Shown one piece after another: positions 1 to 6,507 of a DNA stretch of 6,881 bases. The stretch spans positions 1-6,881 of the forward strand of contig JACQZL010000155.1 in NCBI GenBank assembly GCA_016213865.1, given 5' to 3'. Every line of letters starts with the position of its first letter. The first letter of the stretch is position 1. A model generated the notes under the pieces. It was not told the DNA's origin, ran no database searches, and was given only the letters and a program-made list of their open reading frames with translations. The translations under genes were made by a program, and so were the position numbers. The stretch is from Candidatus Rifleibacteriota bacterium (lineage in GTDB: Bacteria; UBP17; UBA6191; JACPRK01).

Positions 1-194
1 AGCCTTCCCGCGGTCTGCGGCCGGGACCCGGCAGCCGGCCAATCACGAACTGGCCGCGCGGCCTGGCCGAGCGAGACGCAATTCTAGACCATGATAGCGG
101 CCGATTTCCAGCACTTTTGTCCAGACAGGACGCTTGCCGGGGTGGCGTCCTGGATCTCCTCGCAAACTCGGCCACCAGAGGGGCATTGACGCGC

Positions 195-203
195 TTATCC
201 ACA
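195..203 (+). promoter_or_regulatory. Single consensus DnaA-box match (TTATCCACA)
   Basis: The nine bases are identical to the consensus DnaA-binding box. The match lies in the non-coding stretch upstream of the hydrolase gene that starts at 276. I found no second box nearby, no AT-rich unwinding region and no dnaA, dnaN or gidA gene, so this is not an origin by itself. It could be an isolated regulatory DnaA site or chance. Confidence 0.25.
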
Positions 204-275
204 AATGTCCGCAACCCCCGAATCCGCTTGCGTACGCTGCCCGGAGGCGTCAAGATACCTCGACCTGGAGGCCCC

Positions 276-1094
276 ATGAGACTGCTCACGTACAACATCA
301 AGGACGGTGCCACCGACGAGGCCCAAGACCGCCTCGAGCTGGTGGCCCAACTGGTCGCCGGGGCGCACCCCGACGTCCTCTTCCTGCAAGAGGCCAACGG
401 ATTCCACGCGGTCGGGCGCTCCGGCCAGCCCTCGGATCGGTGCTGCCGCTTCGAGCGGGCGACAGGCCTGCGCGGTCACGTCTTGCCGACCCCGAGCGGC
501 TCCTTCGTCGCCGTCTACCTCGCTCCCGAGGTCCATCCCGTACGGGTCGAAGCGCTGAAGGGTCCGTGGTTTCACGGCGCCCTCTCAGTGGAGGTGCAGC
601 GGGAGCCGGCACCCAACCTCGTGCTGGTCGCGACCCACCTTCACCCGTTCGGTGCCTCGCAGCGGTCAGTCGAGGCGCAGACCCTGGCCTGGTACGGGGC
701 ACGTCGAGCGACACGAGCCCTGGTGGCCATCGCGGGCGACTTCAACAGCGTCGCGCCCGCGGACGTCGACCTGGAGCTCCGCGGCCTGGCTCCGCGCCAG
801 GAGTGGAACGTTCGGCTTCTGGACGAGGAGGGGCGGCCCGACACGATGCCCTGGCGGTGGATGGACCGGGCCGGGCTCGTCGACTGCTTCCGTCGCGCCA
901 ACCCCTCCGATCCGGGGCTCACGGACCCCACGCCGGCCTTCGAGGACGAGGGTGCCCGCACTCGCCTCGACTACCTCTTCGTTGGCCCATCGCTGGCCGA
1001 GCGGCTGACCTCGTGCCGCGTCGTCCGGGAAGACCCAGCGCCTCGGGCATCCGATCACTACCCCGTGCTGGCCGAGTTCGAGCTGGGGCCGTGA
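276..1094 (+). CDS. Endonuclease/exonuclease/phosphatase (EEP) family metal-dependent hydrolase
   Basis: The 272-residue product covers one complete EEP domain (DNase I / exonuclease III / sphingomyelinase fold), which cleaves phosphodiester or phosphomonoester bonds using Mg2+. The family motifs appear in order: TYN with Asn7, LQE with metal-binding Glu39, ATHLHP with His121, AGDFNS with Asp155 and Asn157, RLDYLF with Asp232, and the terminal SDHYP with the Asp260-His261 pair. All catalytic positions are present, so it should be active. I see no signal peptide, so a cytoplasmic location is inferred. I chose the ATG at 276 because homology begins at its third residue and a GGAG lies 5 bases upstream; the frame is open back to 117 but that part has no family similarity. 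The substrate cannot be read from sequence: DNA, a phospholipid head group or another phosphoester are all possible. It converges on the peptidase-like gene. Confidence 0.87.
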   Translation: MRLLTYNIKDGATDEAQDRLELVAQLVAGAHPDVLFLQEANGFHAVGRSGQPSDRCCRFERATGLRGHVLPTPSGSFVAVYLAPEVHPVRVEALKGPWFHGALSVEVQREPAPNLVLVATHLHPFGASQRSVEAQTLAWYGARRATRALVAIAGDFNSVAPADVDLELRGLAPRQEWNVRLLDEEGRPDTMPWRWMDRAGLVDCFRRANPSDPGLTDPTPAFEDEGARTRLDYLFVGPSLAERLTSCRVVREDPAPRASDHYPVLAEFELGP

Positions 1095-1112
1095 AACCGG
1101 TTGGGGGCGAGG

Positions 1113-1139
1113 GGGCTGAAGGGGCCGAAGGGGCTGGAT
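1113..1139 (+). repeat. Three imperfect 9-bp tandem repeats
   Basis: Three consecutive units, GGGCTGAAG, GGGCCGAAG and GGGCTGGAT, begin 18 bases after the hydrolase stop codon. A small hairpin follows at 1146-1159 (ATGCA, loop CGGC, TGCAT). No T-run follows, so I do not call a terminator. This may be simple replication slippage. Confidence 0.5.
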
Positions 1140-1200
1140 GGTTGGATGCACGGCTGCATGGTCCATAGAGCCACTGAGCCATGGCCGCGAGCGGAGGGCC

Positions 1201-1243
1201 GAAGAAAAGCCGCTCCCCACGCGCTGAGCGCATGAGGAGCGGC
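1201..1243 (-). terminator. Rho-independent terminator of the C25-like gene
   Basis: Read on the minus strand, a perfect 8-bp GC-rich stem (1236-1243 pairing with 1209-1216, GCCGCTCC/GGAGCGGC) is followed at once by TTTTCTTC at 1208-1201. The 19-base loop can form an inner 4-bp stem (GCGC, TGA, GCGC at 1221-1231). The structure starts 26 bases after the TAA of the minus-strand gene, the expected place. On the plus strand no U-tract follows, so it is probably one-directional. Confidence 0.8.
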
Positions 1244-1269
1244 GTTGAACCGTGCCGTGAGGGAGCGGG

Positions 1270-3132
1270 TTACTTCGTGGCGGGCAGGGACAGGGTTACG
1301 TGCGGGTCGCCGAACACGACGTACCGCAGCGTCTCATCGACGCCCTGAGAACCCGTCGGGAAGATGTCCGAGCACTCGGCGTAGGCGATACCGACCGACT
1401 GGGCGATCGAGTCGCCCTTGGCAAGCTGCTCGCAGCAGCGGACGCCCCACCAGCCGGCCCCGTCGAAGCTGACCGAGATGTAGGATGCGACCACCGCGCC
1501 CGCTCCGTGCCGCAGCAGGACCGGACCGCAATTGCCGTTGGCCACGAGGCACGCGTTGAAGATCGGCACGCAGCCCCAGAGGTCCTGGAACTTGGCGTCG
1601 ATATCCGCCGACGTCATGTCGGAGCCCATCGTCGTCAATCGGCCGCGGCGGCAGGGCCACTTCGGGTCGCCGTAGTTGCAGTCCGCATTGATGTTGGTGT
1701 CGACGGAGAACGGGAAGAAGCAGTCGTCGTCACCGTGGCTGCTGGAGTAGAAGAGCGTGGCGCCCTTGTTGAGCTGCGAGATGAAGCCCACGCCGTCCGT
1801 CTTCTCGAGCGGGTCCTGGCGCGGCTTGGTCGACGGGTCCCATCCGTTGTTGAACAGGATGCGGAAGCCCGCCTTCTTCATCTCGGGGTAGACGCCCGTG
1901 TCCTTCTTGTCGGGTACGCCGACCAGCTCGTTGATCCAGTGCGCCTTGCCGAAGTTGTCCTTCCAGGGACCGTAGCTGCCGCCCTTGTCGTGGTTCCCCT
2001 CGAAGGCGACGAACGAGAGCTGCACGGTCCCGGTCGCGGGCGAGACCTTGAAGAACTCGCGTTGCAGGGTCGAGCGGTTCAGGACCGCCAGGTTCTCGAT
2101 CGGCTTGAGGGGCAGACGGCCGACCAGGGCTCCGGCCTTGTCCGGTGCGAGCGGCGAGCCGACCAGGTGCCGGTCAAAGGTCAGCGGCAGCGAGCCCTTG
2201 CGGCCGTGCTGGGCGAAGACCATCACTGTTTCGAGCGATCCCGGGCGATCCAGGTTCTTGGAGGCGAGCCACTCGAAGAACGCCTTGGCGTCCTGCGACT
2301 CGGCGTCGAACAGGCCGGGCTCTCGCGGAGGCAGCGTCTCCAGCTTGGTGATCGAGTGGACGGCCTTGCGGCCCATGACCCGGTTGTGCAGCGAGCTGGC
2401 GCGGGCCAGCACCTCGCGCGGGACCTTGGTGACGACCGCGCGGTAGTGCGCCGCGGCCAACGCCGCCGGGAGGGCCTGCGTCGCATCCTCGATCACGCAG
2501 ACGGAGGTGGCCTTGGTGCCTTCCAGGATGCGGGTGTACAGGCTCTCCACCGTGACGGCCTTGGCGCCCTTCTTGGCCTTCGTGTACCGGAGCACGGCGC
2601 CCTCGGTCACGGCAGCGGCAGCCGCGTTGGCGGCCAGGATGACGTCCTCGTCGCCGACCGTCTCGGGGATGGGCAGCGGTTCGAACGACGCCTTGACGCC
2701 GGCCTTGCGGCTGAGGGCGGCCAGGCCCTCGGAGATCTCGACCGGACCGCCCGTCAGGACGGTTTCGGCCGGGTTGCCGAGACCCGCGGAGATGGTCTTG
2801 CGGACACCCTCGGCGACCTCGCCGACGAAGACGACCCGCGTGACCTGCTTGCCGGCCATGAGCTTCTTCCAGGCTTCCAGCAGGCGGGCGTTGACTGGCA
2901 AGTCGATGTCGTCGGCCACCACGAGCGCCTGCTCGACACCCTGGTCGGTGCGCCGGACAGCCGCGCTGACCGCGGCGATCGCCGATAGCTGGGCGGCGTT
3001 CTCTTTGGCCGCATGGATGACGAAGACTTCCGGCAGCGCTTTCACCTGCGCCGGAACGTCGGCAAGAGCCGAGGCAGCAAGAAGCGGAACCAGGAGTAGC
3101 ACTACCAGAGCGGTACGGATCACACCTGCCAT
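1270..3132 (-). CDS. Secreted C25-like (gingipain-type, caspase-fold) cysteine peptidase-related protein
   Basis: The 620-residue product starts with a clear Sec signal peptide: Arg6, a hydrophobic run over residues 7-21, and an ALA cleavage site after residue 24. It should be exported. The C-terminal third resembles the catalytic region of peptidase family C25: SSSHGDDD with His466 after a beta strand, FNAC with Cys528, then a GAGAVVASY strand, a WWG segment, and the closing FGDPHVTL motif typical of C25 proteins. His466 and Cys528 are the likely catalytic dyad. The N-terminal 250 or so residues are Ala/Val-rich alternating strands and helices that I do not recognise. The C-terminal part has many cysteines (C470, C528, C535 and others), suggesting disulfides. 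The ATG at 3132 was chosen because it gives the signal peptide and has GAGGG 8 bases upstream; the frame continues to 3594 without coding character. Fold assignment is fairly sure, protease activity less so. Confidence 0.82.
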   Translation of the reverse strand: MAGVIRTALVVLLLVPLLAASALADVPAQVKALPEVFVIHAAKENAAQLSAIAAVSAAVRRTDQGVEQALVVADDIDLPVNARLLEAWKKLMAGKQVTRVVFVGEVAEGVRKTISAGLGNPAETVLTGGPVEISEGLAALSRKAGVKASFEPLPIPETVGDEDVILAANAAAAAVTEGAVLRYTKAKKGAKAVTVESLYTRILEGTKATSVCVIEDATQALPAALAAAHYRAVVTKVPREVLARASSLHNRVMGRKAVHSITKLETLPPREPGLFDAESQDAKAFFEWLASKNLDRPGSLETVMVFAQHGRKGSLPLTFDRHLVGSPLAPDKAGALVGRLPLKPIENLAVLNRSTLQREFFKVSPATGTVQLSFVAFEGNHDKGGSYGPWKDNFGKAHWINELVGVPDKKDTGVYPEMKKAGFRILFNNGWDPSTKPRQDPLEKTDGVGFISQLNKGATLFYSSSHGDDDCFFPFSVDTNINADCNYGDPKWPCRRGRLTTMGSDMTSADIDAKFQDLWGCVPIFNACLVANGNCGPVLLRHGAGAVVASYISVSFDGAGWWGVRCCEQLAKGDSIAQSVGIAYAECSDIFPTGSQGVDETLRYVVFGDPHVTLSLPATK

Positions 3133-3196
3133 CCTTTGCGCCCTCGAGGCCGCCGGCCGTCGCCATGACTCCGTTCGTCTCGGCTGGGAGCGACAC

Positions 3197-3225
3197 AGTA
3201 TAGGTCCCCGACCGGCAGACGACAA
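3197..3225 (-). promoter_or_regulatory. Sigma70-type promoter of the C25-like gene
   Basis: On the minus strand TTGTCG (3225-3220, 4 of 6 consensus) and TATACT (3202-3197, 5 of 6) are separated by exactly 17 bases. Transcription would begin near 3190, giving an untranslated leader of about 58 bases before the ATG at 3132. Position and spacing fit well; the prediction is by eye only. Confidence 0.55.
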
Positions 3226-3326
3226 GTGGGCATGAAAGCCCGGGGAGCACGTTCCGCAGGTGGCTCTGTGGCCAAGTGCAATACCCTGACTTGAGACTCT
3301 CCTGGTTGTACCCTTTTTGCCAATCG

Positions 3327-3437
3327 GGAGCTTCGCCCCCGAACCCCGCCCAAGGGATTGCATCCCTTGGGACCCGCAATGATTGCGGGTTCCAGGGGCG
3401 AGCATCGCCCTTGGTGAGGTCTGGAGAGAAGCTCCAG
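3327..3437. repeat. Cluster of four perfect hairpins with an enclosing stem
   Basis: The divergent spacer 3133-3594 has no gene but contains consecutive inverted repeats. Hairpin 1 is CCCAAGGGA / TCCCTTGGG (3349-3357 and 3363-3371, 5-base loop). Hairpin 2 abuts it: ACCCGCAAT, central G, ATTGCGGGT (3372-3390). Hairpin 3 is GGGCGA, GCA, TCGCCC (3396-3410). Hairpin 4 is CTGGAG, AGAAG, CTCCAG (3421-3437). GGAGCTTC at 3327-3334 can pair with GAAGCTCC at 3428-3435, closing the cluster as an alternative to hairpin 4. It could be a mobile palindromic (REP/MITE-like) element or a structured RNA. There is no U-tract for a terminator. It lies upstream of anmK and upstream of the promoter of the minus-strand gene. 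Confidence 0.75.
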
Positions 3438-3594
3438 TAGGGAAACTGGGCACCGCTGATTCAGTGGTACTGTGGCTCCGTGGCGGGCGTCCCTTCCTGC
3501 CGCCTGCAGTCATGCGCCTTCCCATTTCTCTGCGTCGCTCCCCCACCGCCGGAAGGCATGGAACCGCGCCCGGAGACCTGGTAAAGTCGCGCAC

Positions 3595-4785
3595 ATGAAG
3601 CGTCTAACAAGACTCTCGATGGTCGGCAGCAGGCGGATCGTCGGTCTGATGTCCGGAACGTCGGCCGACGGCGTCGATGCCTGCGTCGCCGAGATCGAGG
3701 GCACGGGCCCCGGCCTCAAGTGGAAGCTCGTGGCCTTCGAGTCGTCGCCTTACCCCTCCGACCTCAAGAAGGCCGTCCTCGAAGCCAGCGAGGTCGAGAC
3801 CGCCCGGGTCGACGTCATTTGCGCCCTCAACTTCGTCCTGGGGGAGTTCTTCGCCGAGGCGGCGTTGAAGGTCGTTCGCGCGGCGGGGCTCAAACCCGCC
3901 CAGGTGGACCTCGTTGCCTCCCACGGCCAGACCATCCACCATCTGCCCAACAACCGGGTCATCGCGGGGTACTCCTCGCGTTCGACGCTCCAGATCGGCG
4001 AGCCGTCGGTGATTGCCGAGCGCCTCGGAGTGCCCGTCGTGGCCGATCTGCGCGTGCGCGACATCGCGGCGGGAGGCCTGGGGGCGCCGCTCGTGCCCCA
4101 CGCCGATCGCATCTTGTTCCAGCAGACCGGGCGCGCCGTGGCCGTCCAGAACCTCGGAGGCATCGGAAACGTGACGCTCCTGCCGCCGTCGACCAGCGCC
4201 AAGGACCTCCTGGCCTTCGATACCGGACCGGGCAACATGATCATCGACGCCGTGGTCCACGACACCACGCTGGGCAAGCAGGAGTACGACGAGGGCGGGG
4301 CCATGGCCGCCGCCGGCCAGGCCGACCGTGCGCTCGTCGAACGCCTGATGGAGGACCCGTTCCTCGCTCAGCCGCCGCCCAAGACCGCCGGCCGCGAGAA
4401 CTTCGGCCGCGAGTTCTTCCGGACGCTCTCGACGCTGGCGCTCTTCGGACGGGTCAAGGGCAACGACCTGGTGGCGACCGTGACGGCCTTCACCGCTGCC
4501 TCGGTGGGCGAGGCGTACCGCCGGTTCGTCTTCCCTTACTGGCGACCCGACGAGGTCATCCTCTGCGGAGGCGGCAGCAGGAATGCGACGCTGCGGGCCA
4601 TGATCCAGGCCGAACTGGGCAACATCCCCGTCGTTCCCGTCGACGAGAAGGGCATCCCCAGCCAGGCCAAGGAGGCCCTCTCCTTCGCCATCCTGGGCAA
4701 CGAGACGATCTGCGGCACTCCTTCGAGCGTGCCGGCGGCGACCGGTGCCCCTCGCGCCGTGCTGCTCGGCAAGCTGATTCCGTGA
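3595..4785 (+). CDS. anmK: Anhydro-N-acetylmuramic acid kinase AnmK
   Basis: This 396-residue cytoplasmic enzyme opens 1,6-anhydro-MurNAc and phosphorylates it with ATP to give MurNAc-6-phosphate, a step in recycling cell-wall fragments. The family signatures are all present: VGLMSGTSADGVD (residues 16-28, nucleotide/sugar-kinase loop), NLGGIGNVT (186-194), AFDTGPGNMIID (from 207, phosphate-binding region), YDEGG, CGGGSRN (324-330, ATP site) and the GIPSQAKEALSFA segment (353-365) with conserved Glu360. Length is close to the usual 370-390, with about 10 extra N-terminal residues. The ATG at 3595 was chosen as the first plausible start; the ATG at 3619 would trim eight residues and still keep the fold. 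Neither has a Shine-Dalgarno at normal spacing (GGAG lies about 20 bases upstream of the first), so the start is uncertain. No MurQ or other recycling gene is adjacent. Confidence 0.96.
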   Translation: MKRLTRLSMVGSRRIVGLMSGTSADGVDACVAEIEGTGPGLKWKLVAFESSPYPSDLKKAVLEASEVETARVDVICALNFVLGEFFAEAALKVVRAAGLKPAQVDLVASHGQTIHHLPNNRVIAGYSSRSTLQIGEPSVIAERLGVPVVADLRVRDIAAGGLGAPLVPHADRILFQQTGRAVAVQNLGGIGNVTLLPPSTSAKDLLAFDTGPGNMIIDAVVHDTTLGKQEYDEGGAMAAAGQADRALVERLMEDPFLAQPPPKTAGRENFGREFFRTLSTLALFGRVKGNDLVATVTAFTAASVGEAYRRFVFPYWRPDEVILCGGGSRNATLRAMIQAELGNIPVVPVDEKGIPSQAKEALSFAILGNETICGTPSSVPAATGAPRAVLLGKLIP

Positions 4786-4817
4786 GGCGCCGAGGGTGGC
4801 GGCCTCCCGGGCTCAAC

Positions 4818-5345
4818 TCACCATCTCGCGGGGGCTGCCGCTTCCAGCCGCCACTTTGCGAGAATGGGCTCGTCGGCGGGCGGGAACTCCAGGCCGCCGG
4901 CTTCGGCGACCGTGGCCCATCGCACCTCGGCGCACTCCAGCGGCCGCGGTTCGCCCGAGACGACCTCGCACTCGTAGACGAGCATCAGGAGGTCGAACGG
5001 CTCGTAACGATGAAAGACGATGGTGTATGGCTCGAGCACCCGGACCGCCAGCCCGACCTCCTCGGCCAGTTCCCTCACCAGGCAGTCCTGGGGCGACTCG
5101 CCCGGCTCCAGCTTCCCGCCCGGAAACTCCCAGAGCCCCGCAAGGTGAGAACCCGCGGCGCGGCGGGCCAGCAAGACGCGGTCCCCGAGACGTACCAGCC
5201 CGGCAGCAACCAGCTTGAGGCTGCGGGGTAAGGAGGCCGGCGGCGCCAGCGGAACTGGACGCGGTGCGCCGAGACCGCCGTCCGTGGTAGCATTGACGCG
5301 CCGTCCGGCTGTCCGGGAGGGCCTGACTTTTCGTCCGATGTCCAT
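4818..5345 (-). CDS. MutT-like Nudix nucleoside-triphosphate pyrophosphohydrolase
   Basis: The 175-residue product carries a perfect Nudix box (G-x5-E-x7-REL-AEEVGL, residues 77-99), which binds Mg2+ and cleaves nucleoside diphosphate-X substrates. The lead-in LWEFPGGKLEPGE, and the late segments VRWATV and FPPADEPILAKW, are typical of the MutT / CTP-pyrophosphohydrolase branch that cleans oxidised dNTPs, so that role is likely but not proven. Homology begins about residue 42 (SLKLVAAGLV). The only in-frame ATG ahead of it is at 5345, giving an unusual low-complexity lead of about 40 residues and an 8-base overlap with the divergent gene; no GTG or TTG lies between. A non-canonical start nearer 5230 (CTG codons exist) is possible. 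The 32-base gap to anmK is convergent and shows no clear terminator. Confidence 0.85.
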   Translation of the reverse strand: MDIGRKVRPSRTAGRRVNATTDGGLGAPRPVPLAPPASLPRSLKLVAAGLVRLGDRVLLARRAAGSHLAGLWEFPGGKLEPGESPQDCLVRELAEEVGLAVRVLEPYTIVFHRYEPFDLLMLVYECEVVSGEPRPLECAEVRWATVAEAGGLEFPPADEPILAKWRLEAAAPARW

Positions 5346-5769
5346 CGCGTTGAACCAAATCCTGCTTTTTGCCGACCTCGAGGAGGCCGAGCTCGAGAAG
5401 CTCCGGGAGATCGCCAAGGAAGAATATCTGCCCGCGGATTTCACCATCTTCCGCGAGGGTGACGCCTCGGATGCCTTCTACGTCGTGGAGAGCGGTTCGA
5501 TCAAGATTGTCAAGGAAGCTCCGGGCAAGATCCACAAGGTTCTGGCGTATCTGCACGAGGGGGAGTTCTTCGGCGAGATGGGAATCATGAAGGGCTCGCC
5601 CCGATCGGCGGCGGCCATCACCCTGGAGCGCACGTCTCTGCTGAAGTTCCGCAAGGTCCCGTTCATCGCCTTCCTGGACGCCAACCCGATCATCGCCATG
5701 AAGATCCGCTCGGCGATGGTGCGGCGCTACAACGACAACGTCTTCGCTTTCGCCAAGCCCGGGCGCTGA
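5338..5769 (+). CDS. Stand-alone cyclic-nucleotide-binding (CNB/cNMP) domain protein
   Basis: The 143-residue protein is essentially one CNB domain of the CRP / protein-kinase-A regulatory type. LNQILLFADLEEAELEKL at the start is the usual N-terminal helix, FREGDASDAFYVVESGSIKIV forms the beta core, and the phosphate-binding cassette reads FFGEMGIMKGSPRSAA, with Gly79-Glu80 (ribose contact) and Arg89 (phosphate contact) conserved. It should therefore bind cAMP or cGMP. There is no helix-turn-helix, kinase, channel or other output domain; the chain ends after the C-terminal helix. It may act as a sensor subunit binding a partner protein. ATG 5338 was chosen because homology starts there; GGGAGGG lies about 16 bases upstream, a poor spacing. 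An in-frame TTG at 5215 exists but would add residues without homology. It diverges from the Nudix gene. Confidence 0.9.
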   Translation: MSIALNQILLFADLEEAELEKLREIAKEEYLPADFTIFREGDASDAFYVVESGSIKIVKEAPGKIHKVLAYLHEGEFFGEMGIMKGSPRSAAAITLERTSLLKFRKVPFIAFLDANPIIAMKIRSAMVRRYNDNVFAFAKPGR

Positions 5770-5884
5770 GTCTCCGGGCCGGCGGCTCGCCGATCTCGGC
5801 ACCGAGCAAGCCTGAGAGTCTGCGAGTCTATCGGAGACGGTGTCTGAAAAGAGGAGTGGGGCAGGCGTCGCCAGGGTCCCGGCA

Positions 5885-5903
5885 AAGTCCTCGACGAGGA
5901 CTT
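5885..5903. repeat. Perfect 19-base palindrome with a single central base
   Basis: AAGTCCTCG and CGAGGACTT flank one A. As RNA this forms an 8-bp stem with a GAC triloop. It lies 116 bases after the cyclic-nucleotide-binding gene and 14 bases before the larger inverted-repeat element. No U-tract follows, so terminator function is doubtful; an operator-like binding site or part of the neighbouring repeat element are alternatives. Confidence 0.6.
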
Positions 5904-5917
5904 CGGCAACCCGATTT

Positions 5918-5987
5918 CGTCACCCCCGCGAAAGCGAGGGTCCAGGATCGATGCGGCCCCTGGATTCCCGCTCTCGCGGGAACGACG
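5918..5987. repeat. 70-bp inverted-repeat element (dRS3/MITE-like)
   Basis: Two 29-base arms (5918-5946 and 5959-5987) are inverted copies with about six mismatches around a 12-base centre. Each arm is itself a short palindrome: CCCGCGAAAGCGaGGG on the left and TTCCCGCTCTCGCGGGAA on the right. This matches the type of dispersed repeat built from ATTCCCGCxxxxGCGGGAAT units (known in Neisseria as dRS3 and seen in many other GC-rich genomes). It is non-coding and presumably one of many copies. The family name is from memory of the pattern, not a search. Confidence 0.75.
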
Positions 5988-6507
5988 ACTTTGTCCGTGG
6001 TCCTGCAGGCGTCCCGCCCGGCATCCTGGCTGCTTGGCGGGCAGGGTGCCTGGCCCGCTACCTCTCGGTCGGACCCACTCGCTTTGTCGGGATCCCAGCC
6101 ACCAGCGACGCGATTATCAAAGAACGCGCCGGATTGCGTTGCTTGCGTGACTCGGGCCATCATCATGCAGACCCTGCGATCTCCCCCCGGTCCTTCCCAT
6201 TACCCAGGCTGATGCCAGTACGTCTCGGACCTTGCTCACGCCGGCAGCACCCGTTACCACGGGTCCCTGGCGCGTGGAGCTCGGCTGCAGCATGGTGGCG
6301 GACAGTTGTCCGTGGCATCGCGTACGAACGGAGATCCCCGGGTCTTTCCCAGGTCCCCACACCCAGTTGACCCTCCTCCCGTGCCCAAGAGAGGAGGCGG
6401 AGTTCACGGCGAGGTTCCCGCGATGCCTCCGGGCTTGACATGGGCCCAGCACTGCTCCGGGCGTCCTGTTTCGCACCGTATCTCCTGAACCCTGAAGGAG
6501 TCTCCCA

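Larger units (their letters stand above)
5770..6507. other. Gene-free, hairpin-rich stretch
   Basis: No frame here shows a domain, codon pattern or ribosome-binding site that would support a gene; the open frames are short, overlap on both strands and read as low-complexity Arg/Pro/Ser. Besides the repeats listed separately it holds further perfect inverted repeats: ACCCGT/ACGGGT at 6249-6264, CGGACA/TGTCCG at 6299-6312, and CCTCCTC/GAGGAGG at 6372-6397. A consensus -35 hexamer TTGACA sits at 6435-6440, but no good -10 follows at 16-18 bases. It may be the remains of a mobile element or a structured RNA; I cannot name it. Confidence 0.5.

Noticed and set aside
186..191. TTGACG as a -35 box for the EEP hydrolase
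   Set aside because: No acceptable -10 hexamer is found 15-19 bases downstream.
117..275. Upstream extension of the EEP hydrolase frame to a TTG
   Set aside because: Family similarity starts at the ATG at 276, which has its own GGAG; the extension has no recognisable sequence.
1300..2988. 562-codon open frame on the plus strand opposite the C25-like gene
   Set aside because: Its product is Asp/Val/Gly/Arg-rich without motifs, as expected for the antisense of a GC-rich gene. The minus strand has the signal peptide, catalytic motifs, promoter and terminator.
3349..3437. CRISPR array
   Set aside because: The palindromes differ in sequence and there is no direct repeat with regular spacers.
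3133..3594. Upstream extension of the C25-like frame to a GTG at 3594
   Set aside because: It would put 154 residues ahead of a standard signal peptide and run through the promoter and the hairpin cluster.
3720..5231. 503-codon plus-strand frame overlapping anmK and the Nudix gene
   Set aside because: It is Arg/Pro/Gly-rich, spans two convergent genes with strong family motifs in other frames, and has no ribosome-binding site.
4813..5802. 329-codon minus-strand frame across the Nudix and cyclic-nucleotide-binding genes
   Set aside because: It is the antisense of the CNB gene and an out-of-frame reading of the Nudix gene; the Nudix box lies in another frame.
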